8,356 bases of DNA from Bacteroidales bacterium (lineage in GTDB: Bacteria; Bacteroidota; Bacteroidia; Bacteroidales; VadinHA17): positions 1 to 8,356 of the forward strand of contig JAUYBT010000226.1 in assembly GCA_030692905.1 (NCBI GenBank), written 5' to 3'. Positions 1 through 6,866 of this stretch are shown piece after piece (the first letter of the stretch is position 1; every line of letters begins with the position of its first letter). The notes below the pieces were generated by a model that saw only the letters and a program-made list of their open reading frames with translations, searched no databases and was not told the origin of the DNA. A program made the position numbers and the translations under genes.

Positions 1-1
1 T

Positions 2-145
2 GTGGTGGACGGAACGATTGTGTACCAGATAAATAATATTGTTCCTTCTGAGGTCCGCTCAATATCTTTAGTAAAAGGCTCTGCTGCTTCAATTTATGGT
101 GCAAGGGGAGCCAATGGAGTCATAGTCATTACCTTAATCAAGTAA
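2..145 (+). CDS. C-terminus of a protein ending in a TonB-receptor plug-like domain (5' end outside window)
   Basis: Reading from base 2, 47 codons run to a TAA stop at 143-145. The peptide begins VVDGTIVYQI and continues through ISLVKGSAASIYGARGANG to VIVITLIK. The pattern VxDG, then I..I.(V/L)KG.AA..YG.RGANGVI.IT, is the second half of a TonB-dependent receptor plug domain as found in SusC proteins. Here the stop follows the plug directly and no beta-barrel sequence appears downstream. Several Bacteroidota families end this way, including M56/BlaR1-type membrane peptidases and large carrier proteins with a C-terminal plug; which one this is cannot be told from 47 residues. It is convergent with the DUF1080 gene, so it is not part of the susCD transcript. 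A frameshifted SusC is possible but less likely, since the following bases do not read as barrel strands. Confidence 0.7.
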   Translation: MVDGTIVYQINNIVPSEVRSISLVKGSAASIYGARGANGVIVITLIK

Positions 146-373
146 AGTCAGAAAACTTATTTCGGGTTAAGTTCATTAAAAATTTACCTTACTTACAACG
201 ACCAGCCCTTACGATATTCATATTTGTTAAATCCTTAGTCTTAAAACAATAGATAATTCAACCCGGAGAACACTGGGATCCTGTACATGGATCCGATACT
301 CCGCAAATAATTATCATTATCTCAATAAAATGTCTTTATAAATACTGTTTTTTGAGATTTCCGTTCTGCAACA
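146..373. other. Convergent intergenic region with two weak dyads
   Basis: No gene is visible between the two convergent stop codons. Two dyads occur. GGATCC at 276-281 and again at 289-294 can pair around a 7-base loop; each arm is itself a palindrome and no T-run follows. The second is the larger stem at 319-358, listed separately. No promoter or RNA gene is apparent. Confidence 0.5.
319..358 (-). terminator. Possible weak terminator downstream of the DUF1080 gene
   Basis: ATCTCAA at 319-325 pairs with TTGAGAT at 352-358. After one bulged base, AAAA (327-330) pairs with TTTT (348-351), leaving a 17-base loop. It lies 15 bp past the DUF1080 stop on the minus strand. The stem is AT-rich and the loop large, and the sequence after the stem on the minus strand is AT-rich but lacks a clean U-tract. 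It could serve both convergent genes. Judged only by complementarity. Confidence 0.3.
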
Positions 374-1213
374 TCACAGTTCTCTGATCCAGATATTTCT
401 GAAAGCAACTGGATTGCCATGCTGCTGTAACAGGATTCTTCCGGGTCCGTGTTTCTTTATAAGGTATTCAGAAATTCCAACATATGTAGTGGGACCACGC
501 AAAGCCACGTTGTTTTGAATTAACATTCCGTTGTGGAACACAGTGACTCGTGGCGGAGTGAAATAAGTTGTGCTGTCTTTGCCAAATCGCGGAGCTGTGT
601 ATACTATATCGTAACACTGCCATTCTCCGGGCTTTCTGCTTGCATTTACCAGTGGTGCATATTGTTTATAAAAGGCACCGGCCTGACCATTCCTGTATGT
701 GCGGTTATGCCAGCTATCCAGTATCTGCAGTTCGTATAAATCCTGTAAATATACACCGCTGTTGCCCCTGCCCTGGCTTTTACCAGTTATTAAAGAAGGT
801 GTTTTCCATTCTATATGCAGCTGGAAATCTCCAAAAACACGTTTCGTTCTTATAGAACCTGAACCCTGAACCGACTCCATTGCGCCATCTTTGATAATCC
901 ATGTAGCAGGCTTTGTACCACCTCCCCGAACACTTTCTTCCCACTCCGAATTAATGTCCTTACCGTTAAATAATATTATCGCATCAGCTGGCGGATCACC
1001 AATTTGTGCAGCTGGTTGAACCATTGGTACTTCAGGATCCCAGATTTCTGTCTGAAAGTGGGTCATCCTTATGGTTGAATCCTCAGGTACACGCTGACTC
1101 TGTCCAACTGTAGTTGTTTGTTGTCTGGTCGCAGGAGGTTGCTGCCTTTGTTCCTGTCCATGACATAAAAGACCAGGTAACAGCATTAATCCAAAAATCA
1201 CTGATTTTTTCAT
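374..1213 (-). CDS. Exported DUF1080 protein, 3-keto-disaccharide hydrolase family
   Basis: The 279-residue product has an N-terminal signal (MKK, then a hydrophobic stretch to about residue 18, then CHGQ). The Cys lacks a good lipobox, so cleavage by signal peptidase I is more likely than lipidation. Residues 20-75 form a Gln/Thr/Pro-rich linker. A DUF1080 domain fills about 75-279, with family-type blocks ILFNGKD (80-86), GRGNSGVYLQ (148-157), YELQILDS (160-167), GEWQCYDIVY (196-205) and a C-terminal FRNIWIREL. DUF1080 has a concanavalin-like beta-sandwich fold and includes enzymes that cleave 3-keto-glycosides made by partner oxidoreductases; activity on a 3-keto sugar is inferred from the family, and other members may only bind glycans. 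The gene follows susD by 159 bp with a hairpin between them, so it may have its own transcript. ATG at 1213 gives a well-formed signal peptide. No partner oxidoreductase is in the window. Confidence 0.88.
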   Translation of the reverse strand: MKKSVIFGLMLLPGLLCHGQEQRQQPPATRQQTTTVGQSQRVPEDSTIRMTHFQTEIWDPEVPMVQPAAQIGDPPADAIILFNGKDINSEWEESVRGGGTKPATWIIKDGAMESVQGSGSIRTKRVFGDFQLHIEWKTPSLITGKSQGRGNSGVYLQDLYELQILDSWHNRTYRNGQAGAFYKQYAPLVNASRKPGEWQCYDIVYTAPRFGKDSTTYFTPPRVTVFHNGMLIQNNVALRGPTTYVGISEYLIKKHGPGRILLQQHGNPVAFRNIWIREL

Positions 1214-1292
1214 TTGAGTAAAATTGGTTTTGATTTATAAATTCGATTTACGATAAGCATGTTCTGATAAACAGGTTCTCTGTAAATAATTA

Positions 1293-1317
1293 AGAGGGTG
1301 TCCTCAATACACCCTCT
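1293..1317 (-). terminator. Hairpin terminator after susD
   Basis: AGAGGGTGT (1293-1301) and ACACCCTCT (1309-1317) form a perfect 9-bp GC-containing stem with a 7-base loop. It starts 56 bp past the susD stop. Read on the minus strand the stem is followed by TTAATTATTT, a T-rich though interrupted tail. It probably ends or attenuates the susCD transcript before the DUF1080 gene. A TAATTTTG sequence (minus, 1325-1318) just before the stem resembles a Bacteroidota -7 element but has no partner near -33, so I do not call a promoter there. Confidence 0.55.
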
Positions 1318-1372
1318 CAAAATTAATTACATTTTAAATAAAGCTACTATCCGGAGACAGTTTTAACTTTTT

Positions 1373-2893
1373 TTAATAACCTGGATTCTGCACAAGATTT
1401 GGATTTGCATCTTTCGCAGCTTGTGGAATAGGAAACAATAAACGAAACGAAGGAAGCGCATTAGGCCTCCAGCCGGGGATTGGATCCAAGAATTTACCAA
1501 AACGAATCAGATCTTGCCTGCCCCATCCTTCCCAGGCCAACTCCCACCTGCGTTCCAGACGGATATCCTCGAGTGTTACACTGGTTTTAAGTTTTGCAGG
1601 ATCGGTAAAAACTCTTTTCCTGAGTTCATTCACCAGCCTGGTTGCTTCCGTATTATTCTGTCCAAGCCTTACAAGGCATTCAGCTTTCATCAGATAGACG
1701 TCAGCAAGCCTGAAAATTGCAAAATCATTTTCCATTGCGGTAGCACCTTTCTTATACTCCCACTTATTGCATCTTGCCCCGTCTTCCTGTTCTGTTTGTC
1801 CCCATCCATCAGCATCGATAGCGTATTTCATGGTGATATCAATAGTATGAATAAGTGGTCGCCCGTGTGCTGTAATAAGGACCTGTCCGGTAGAAGGATT
1901 TATCATCGGGCCGATCAGAAAACTCCCAAGATACCGTTTGTCATCCGGATCAAATGATCTGACAAAATTCGCCATAGCGGCGATTCCATTATTTGCACCT
2001 CCAGGTATCCCCAACGCAATCGGGTCCAAATAATGAAGTGTATATCCACGCACTCCGAATGAAGATGATATACTGTTTACAGCTACTAAAATCGCTTCTT
2101 TGGAATTTTCATTATTAGCATTAAACTGATCTTTCCATATAGGTTCCAAAGAATATTTAAGGCCCATTACAACATTACAGGCGTCAATACACTCCTGCCA
2201 TTTTGGACCACCGGCAGGATTCCATACCATGGCGTTCAGATACATTTTAGCAAGCATTGTGTAAACAGCTCCCTTTGTATACTTCCCATAACTTGCCGCA
2301 CTTACATCTGACCTTATAAGATCTTTTATAGCATTGAGTTCAGACATAATAAATGCATAAACCTCTGCCCTTGTTTTTGTAGTTGGCTTCGATAAATCAG
2401 TGAAATCAGTTACAATTGGTACGTTCCCATAACAGTCAACCAGCTGCATATACCTCTGCGCCCTGGCAGCTCTGACCTGGCATAAATATGGCACTTTGTC
2501 AGGAATAGCCGGACTATTTTCAATCAGATACAAAACCTGATTGAAATTTGTTATACGTGAATAACTAGTATTATACACACCGTTGATGGCGTTACCACTT
2601 AGTGGCCTCCAGGTCCCCATCGTCATTTCTTTAAATACACCTCCATCCCACCAGTCTCCACCTCTTCTGGTGGGAGTTACTGACATATCTGAGACATTTT
2701 CTATACCATGTATTGCATTAAAATCCCTCAGACGTGTGTAAATCGGAGCAATTAATGAATTTATCTCTGCTTCCGTTGTCCCATATGAATCCATTGGTAA
2801 TTGAGAATATACTTCTTCATCCAGATTTGTACATCCAACAGTCAATAATCCCATAAGCATGACCAATGCTAAGTATAGTGTTAACTTTTTCAT
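1373..2893 (-). CDS. susD: SusD/RagB family outer-membrane glycan-binding lipoprotein
   Basis: The 506-residue product has a lipoprotein signal: MKKLTLYL, a hydrophobic core, then LLTVGC with the lipidated Cys at residue 21. Mature SusD proteins sit on the cell surface as a lid over the SusC channel and bind the substrate. Family features are visible in order: NLDEE just after the Cys; the helical repeat segment about residues 105-220, with RAARAQRYMQLVDCYGNVP (141-159) and KGAVYTMLAKMYLN (207-220); FAIFRLADVYLMKAEC (391-406); LERRWELAWEGWGRQDLIRF (446-465); and the typical ending LLFPIP...NPNLVQNPGY (485-506). Length is normal. ATG at 2893 gives the expected signal peptide, and the gap to the susC stop is 18 bp, so the two are co-transcribed. 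Substrate cannot be read from sequence; the Trp-rich stretch GGDWWDGG (78-85) may or may not contact glycan. Confidence 0.95.
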   Translation of the reverse strand: MKKLTLYLALVMLMGLLTVGCTNLDEEVYSQLPMDSYGTTEAEINSLIAPIYTRLRDFNAIHGIENVSDMSVTPTRRGGDWWDGGVFKEMTMGTWRPLSGNAINGVYNTSYSRITNFNQVLYLIENSPAIPDKVPYLCQVRAARAQRYMQLVDCYGNVPIVTDFTDLSKPTTKTRAEVYAFIMSELNAIKDLIRSDVSAASYGKYTKGAVYTMLAKMYLNAMVWNPAGGPKWQECIDACNVVMGLKYSLEPIWKDQFNANNENSKEAILVAVNSISSSFGVRGYTLHYLDPIALGIPGGANNGIAAMANFVRSFDPDDKRYLGSFLIGPMINPSTGQVLITAHGRPLIHTIDITMKYAIDADGWGQTEQEDGARCNKWEYKKGATAMENDFAIFRLADVYLMKAECLVRLGQNNTEATRLVNELRKRVFTDPAKLKTSVTLEDIRLERRWELAWEGWGRQDLIRFGKFLDPIPGWRPNALPSFRLLFPIPQAAKDANPNLVQNPGY

Positions 2894-2911
2894 AATAAAT
2901 CAATTTTAAAG

Positions 2912-5900
2912 TTAAAAAGTTACATTTAGGCCCAATATATAGGTCCTTGATTTCGGATAATACTCCCTTCCCTCCACGCCGGGATCAAGTCCGGACATTG
3001 GCACTTCAGGGTCAACTCCCTTATATTTGGTAATGGTGATCAAATTATGAACCGTTCCATAAAATCTTATCCTGCTAATTCCCAGCATGTCTTTTGGTAA
3101 TAATGAATAAGCAAGGGTCATGTTATCCAATCTTGCGAAAGATCCATCTTCAATATAATAGCTGTTATAAAATGGACTCTGTTTTAATCCCATGGTTAAG
3201 GCAGCATGCAGCACATTGGCCCCTGGCAGCCACTGTAAATTAGCATATGACATTTTTGAAAAATTCAAGACATCATTGCCAAGTACTCCCCGGATAAAAA
3301 AGGACAACTCTAAATTCTTGTATGAAATATTATTACTAATGCCATAGGTCAATTTGGGTTGCGCTTTTCCGATGTACGTATAGTCAGCAATAGTAAAACC
3401 AGCTATCCCGTCTATCATGTCGTTTATGATATACTTTCCAGCGTCATCGATTCCAAGACATTGCGGCCCAAAAAACTGACCTACCTGATATCCTTCCTGA
3501 ATTATATGAGTCGTATTAGCCGAACCTCCTCTTACCCATGCGCTTCCTGTTTTGATAAATGAAGTAGTAAACTCTTCATTTGAAAGCGAAATTATTTTAT
3601 TATCATTATGGGCAGCGTTTACAGATACAGTCCACCTTAGATTGGTTTTCCTGATGACATCTCCCGTCAGCGTAAGTTCAATTCCTTTGTTTTCCATGGA
3701 TCCAACATTTGCTGCAATGGTTGAATACATATAAGGTGGCACGGGTACTGAATAATTATACAGGAGGTCGTTTGTAACTTTATTGTAATATTCAACTGTT
3801 CCATTAAGTCTGGCATCAAAAAGACTGAAATCAATTCCCACATTGAACATTGATGTCGACTCCCATTTCAGATTCGGATTTGGATTCTGGCTTACTCCAT
3901 AAGCCGTGTGCCATGCTCCGTTATCATAATATAATCCCGAGGAACCATACAATGATAAAGACTGGTAAGGTGACAAACCACTCTGATTACCGGAGACACC
4001 ATAACCAACCCGCAATTTTAATTCATCAAATACACCCCTAAGACTTTGCATAAATGGTTCATCGATCAATCTCCAGGCAGCAGACACTGATGGGAATGTA
4101 CCCCATTTATTGTTCGGACCAAATTTAGATGAGCCATCACGGCGTACTGCAGCTGAAAGAATGTAACGATCAGCAAATGAATAATTTATTCTTCCAAAAA
4201 ATGAGATTAGTTTATTCATGTTTGCACTTGAGGATACATCACCAGTTAACAGTTGTTCTCCGGCGCTCAGATTGTTAAAACCAAAAAGGTTTGTCACAAA
4301 AAACCGGTTTTGTGCAAAAGCTGACTGGTATTTATAATCTTCATAAGAATAACCTCCCAATAGATTTACATCATGCCTGCCAAATTTCCTGGCATAATTT
4401 ACTGTTGTTTCAAGCAGATTTTTATCACTTGTGGAAGACGAGCGCGATGCTGTTCCATTAGATGCTCTTCCATAACGGGTCCGTGAATCAGCGTAATTGC
4501 CAGCATCGTACGAATTGCGTTCCTTGTAAAAATTTAATCCTGCTGACAAACCGTTTGTAATTTTCAGATTTGCTTTTCCATTTACAAATATCAGGCCTGT
4601 TTTTCGAGGAAACTTGTTGTATGTTATATTCCTGACTGGATTTCCCTGGTCATATTCATCAGAATCCCACCATGTTCCGTCAGGATTTTTTACCGGAATG
4701 GTAGGCACCACATTATAAGCCAGGACAAAATCATATGTATAGGTAGACTGATAGTCCCTCTGGTTTAGACCACCAGATAAGTTTAGGTCCAACCGGTCTT
4801 TCAAAGCCTTTTGATTAACTGAAAACCTGGTATTAAGCCGTGTCTGGTAGTTGTCCTTCATAACACCTTCCTGATCCAGATAAGAAACAGAGATCCTGTA
4901 ACTATTATCTGCTCCTGCTCCTGAAACTGATAAATCGTGGTTTTGGCTGACTCCTGTTCTCATGATTTCATCAAACCAGCTGGTGTTGGCTCCCTTATCA
5001 AAAACGCTGATATCAACATTGTTATCTTTAGCCCATTGCCTGTATTCATCGGCTGTCAGTACATCAGGCTTGTTGCTCACAATGTCAATAGCACCATACA
5101 CATTATAATCTACTGTGGTTCTATTCTGGATTCCCTTTTTAGTGGTGATCAGAATTACCCCGCTGGCTGACCGTGAACCATAGATAGCTGCAGCTGAAGC
5201 ATCCTTCAATACGCTGATTGATTCTATATCCTGGGGAGCAACTGAGTTCAGACTCAATCCCGGAACTCCATCTATTACGACAAATGGTTCACTGCTTCCC
5301 GTTAATGATGAAGTACCCCTTAACCTCATGGATTGTTCAGCGGTAACATCACCGGTTGAAGTTGTGATGGTTAATCCGGCGACTTTACCCTGAATAAAAT
5401 CAGCAGCGGTTCTTGTAATACCTGCATTAAAGTCTTTTTCGGCAACCTTGGTAACTGATCCGGATATTGCCCTTTTTTGCTGGGTTCCATAACCGACGAC
5501 AACGATTTCATCAAGGCCAGTAAGACTTTGAGTAAGTGATACATCTATTGTAGACAGTGATCCTACTGCCTCTTCACGTGAATTATATCCAATAAAAGAA
5601 AAAACAAGAACAGAGCTCGAAGAAGCAACTGAAATAGTAAATTTTCCATCTGCATCCGCGATAACTCCGTTAGTTGTATTCTTTTCAAGAACATTGACTC
5701 CCGCTAAGGGTGCCCCACTTTCGTCAGTAATCTGTCCCTTTACGGTTTTTTGCTGATCATCTGTAGTGGTTTTCCATTTTGATAAGTCAATAAGCTGATT
5801 GTAGGAACCGGATGGTAATGTAACAGAGGCAAGTAATTCCCTGTTTTTTTCATTGTTGATAGATTCAACTTTGTCATCCTGCTGCAATGATGCAGCAAGG

Positions 5901-6007
5901 ATTTGGACCGATCCTGACAATAACAGAACAGTTGTTACTCCCATTACTATATATATTCTTTTAAAATGCAAAAGTAATGAGACAAAATGTGTAAGTCTTT
6001 TTGTCAT
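2912..6007 (-). CDS. susC: SusC/RagA family TonB-linked outer-membrane transporter
   Basis: From ATG at 6007 the product is 1031 residues; the frame extends upstream to a TTG at 6049, but the ATG is preferred because it leaves a normal signal peptide. Residue numbers here count from that ATG. A basic n-region and hydrophobic core end near QILAAS (about 35-40). A short unassigned stretch follows (about 41-86), with no recognisable STN domain. Then come a carboxypeptidase-regulatory-like beta-sandwich (KTVKGQITDESGAPLAGVNV onward, about 87-160), the TonB-box-like SusC signature LDEIVVVGYGTQQKRAISG (165-183), the plug with FVVIDGVPG and LKDASAAAIYGSRSASGVI (about 182-290), and a long beta-barrel ending RTYILGLNVTF. 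It would import, with SusD, an oligosaccharide or glycoside using TonB energy. No adjacent sigma/anti-sigma or hybrid two-component regulator is seen. Length and reading frame are intact. Confidence 0.96.
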   Translation of the reverse strand: MTKRLTHFVSLLLHFKRIYIVMGVTTVLLLSGSVQILAASLQQDDKVESINNEKNRELLASVTLPSGSYNQLIDLSKWKTTTDDQQKTVKGQITDESGAPLAGVNVLEKNTTNGVIADADGKFTISVASSSSVLVFSFIGYNSREEAVGSLSTIDVSLTQSLTGLDEIVVVGYGTQQKRAISGSVTKVAEKDFNAGITRTAADFIQGKVAGLTITTSTGDVTAEQSMRLRGTSSLTGSSEPFVVIDGVPGLSLNSVAPQDIESISVLKDASAAAIYGSRSASGVILITTKKGIQNRTTVDYNVYGAIDIVSNKPDVLTADEYRQWAKDNNVDISVFDKGANTSWFDEIMRTGVSQNHDLSVSGAGADNSYRISVSYLDQEGVMKDNYQTRLNTRFSVNQKALKDRLDLNLSGGLNQRDYQSTYTYDFVLAYNVVPTIPVKNPDGTWWDSDEYDQGNPVRNITYNKFPRKTGLIFVNGKANLKITNGLSAGLNFYKERNSYDAGNYADSRTRYGRASNGTASRSSSTSDKNLLETTVNYARKFGRHDVNLLGGYSYEDYKYQSAFAQNRFFVTNLFGFNNLSAGEQLLTGDVSSSANMNKLISFFGRINYSFADRYILSAAVRRDGSSKFGPNNKWGTFPSVSAAWRLIDEPFMQSLRGVFDELKLRVGYGVSGNQSGLSPYQSLSLYGSSGLYYDNGAWHTAYGVSQNPNPNLKWESTSMFNVGIDFSLFDARLNGTVEYYNKVTNDLLYNYSVPVPPYMYSTIAANVGSMENKGIELTLTGDVIRKTNLRWTVSVNAAHNDNKIISLSNEEFTTSFIKTGSAWVRGGSANTTHIIQEGYQVGQFFGPQCLGIDDAGKYIINDMIDGIAGFTIADYTYIGKAQPKLTYGISNNISYKNLELSFFIRGVLGNDVLNFSKMSYANLQWLPGANVLHAALTMGLKQSPFYNSYYIEDGSFARLDNMTLAYSLLPKDMLGISRIRFYGTVHNLITITKYKGVDPEVPMSGLDPGVEGREYYPKSRTYILGLNVTF

Positions 6008-6080
6008 AGTGTTAAGCTTTAGAGTTAAAAAATGATTTAAGGTTATCAACCAAGATAGTGAAAATGGGCAAGGACAGGAG

Positions 6081-6109
6081 AATCACCTAGCCCCATGGGA
6101 TTAGTGATT
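6081..6109. promoter_or_regulatory. Imperfect dyad in the susC leader
   Basis: AATCAC (6081-6086) pairs with GTGATT (6104-6109). After one bulged C the stem continues with TA/TA, and inside is the palindrome CCCATGGG (6092-6099). The structure lies 74 bp upstream of the susC ATG and is more GC-rich than its surroundings. It could be an operator or a leader hairpin. Nothing else supports a function, and no TAnnTTTG element was found between it and the IS. Confidence 0.3.
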
Positions 6110-6185
6110 TTTCATAGGCAGGCAGGTTAAGTTTTAAAGAATATCAACTATAAAATTTTGGATCTCTATAAATCATTTACAAGGT

Positions 6186-6236
6186 ATTAAAAAAAAATTA
6201 AATAAATAATAAATAAATAAAAAATATTCTGACTCA
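6186..6236. other. AT-rich simple-sequence stretch upstream of susC
   Basis: This stretch is nearly all A/T and contains runs of A and several AAATAAATAA-type units. It sits between the leader dyad and the left end of the IS. It may be intrinsically bent or promoter-flanking DNA, but no coding potential or defined motif is visible. Together with 6110-6185 and 6237-6292 it makes up the otherwise featureless part of the susC upstream region. Confidence 0.4.
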
Positions 6237-6292
6237 TTTTTCGTAACAGTGTTGACAACAGGATTGATTTTCACCGTTGAATTTGTTCTTAA

Positions 6293-6307
6293 GGGCACCT
6301 CTAAATA
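6293..6307 (+). repeat. Left terminal inverted repeat of the IS
   Basis: GGGCACCTCTAAATA, matched by the right-end copy at 7648-7662 on the other strand with two differences (C/T at position 6, T/A at position 14). If the shared TAA just outside is counted, the similarity extends three more bases, but those bases probably belong to the target site. Confidence 0.8.
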
Positions 6308-6335
6308 CTATTTTTTCTGATGCCGTTGTTTAAGA

Positions 6336-6350
6336 CAAATATATTTATTA
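6336..6350 (-). promoter_or_regulatory. TATATTTG element near the IS left end, facing susC (half of a direct repeat)
   Basis: CAAATATATTTATTA here is repeated with one change at 7586-7600 in the same orientation. On the minus strand it reads TATATTTG (6343-6336), a match to the Bacteroidota -7 consensus TAnnTTTG, pointing out of the IS toward susC about 330 bp away. No TTTG lies at the expected -33 spacing, so promoter activity is a guess. Confidence 0.25.
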
Positions 6351-6372
6351 GTTATCGAAAAACCTAATTTTA

Positions 6373-6383
6373 CCCCCCCCCCC
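6373..6383. repeat. Poly-C tract of 11 bases
   Basis: A run of 11 C in AT-rich DNA inside the IS, between its left end and the reconstructed transposase stop at 6447-6449. Homopolymers of this length slip during replication, so its length may vary between cells. It is not in a reading frame or a recognised promoter. Confidence 0.8.
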
Positions 6384-6506
6384 TTAATTTTTATTTAATT
6401 AAATATCAGATACTTACAAAAGTTAGTCTTTCACGTCTGGACATATCTATCCCATGGCAACCACTATTTTTAATTGAGTACAGCGACAAATATTGTAAGT
6501 GAGGTT

Positions 6507-6544
6507 CACCCTGTGAAATAAAAGCTTTGCTATTTCACGGGGTG
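6507..6544. repeat. 38-bp palindromic insert within the transposase gene
   Basis: Arms CACCCTGTGAAATA (6507-6520) and TATTTCACGGGGTG (6531-6544) are complementary except at one position. The loop contains the palindrome AAAGCTTT. With the flanking TT and AA the stem is 16 bp. On the minus strand the insert follows the Ile codon of GMI and precedes the codons for NLTYN, conserved-looking IS5 C-terminal sequence, so its edges are set by the interrupted frame. It supplies a premature TAG. It resembles short dispersed palindromic elements; no second copy is in the window. As a strong hairpin at the end of the broken frame it might also act on the transcript, but no U-tract follows. Confidence 0.8.
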
Positions 6545-6844
6545 AATCATCCCGATTTTTGCTTTCGCTCTTGCAATCCCAATAGTACGGACAATGGAGC
6601 CATGCATACTGTTTTCTACAAAGCCAAACACGTGTTCGACCCTTACACGTGTCCTGGATTTCTCTTTGTTGTTGGCTATTTGTTCTTCGGTTAAGGGTTT
6701 GTTACGGTAGCCTTTTTCAATTATTTTGTTGATGAATTTTTTCTTTTTGTAAACTGCTTCCTGATCTTCTCCTGTATAAGCGCTATCAGCATAAAGCGGT
6801 TGTCCCTCGTCTTTCTCCGTTAGTAATTGTTCCATAGCTTGCGA

Positions 6845-6866
6845 CCACGAAGTAGCGCCGAAGGCA
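6845..6866. repeat. 22-bp GC-rich insert within the transposase gene
   Basis: On the plus strand the insert reads CCACGAAGTAGCG followed by CCGAAGGCA, with 14 of 22 bases G or C against AT-rich surroundings. It falls between the codons for VHD and SQAMEQ, which are contiguous in IS5-type transposases, and shifts the frame by +1. With its flanks the site reads TTGCGA, the insert, ATC, so the result has the shape TTGCGA...CGAAG...CGAAG.GCAATC. That shape recalls short GCGA/GAAG-rich repeats scattered in many bacterial genomes; this is from memory and not checked. The exact edge can slide by one base. Confidence 0.75.

Noticed and set aside
276..294. GGATCC repeat as a terminator or protein site
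   Set aside because: The arms are self-palindromic six-mers and no U-tract follows; chance occurrence is plausible.
533..855. Plus-strand open frames within the DUF1080 gene
   Set aside because: They are antisense to a well-conserved protein and show no recognisable domain; the same applies to plus-strand frames inside susC, susD and the transposase.
1318..1325. TAATTTTG as promoter of the DUF1080 gene
   Set aside because: It has no -33 partner and lies just before a hairpin that would begin the transcript; terminator function explains the region better.
1052..3010. The peptide DPEVPM occurs in both the DUF1080 protein and the SusC C-terminus
   Set aside because: DPEVP-type strings are common near SusC C-termini, and a six-residue match between unrelated folds carries no weight.
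6008..6049. N-terminal extension of SusC by 14 codons from a TTG
   Set aside because: The ATG at 6007 gives a proper signal peptide; the extension has no signal-like character and no better start context.
6181..6240. A/T repeats as an origin or CRISPR leader
   Set aside because: There are no spaced repeats, initiator boxes or cas genes; it is simple-sequence DNA.
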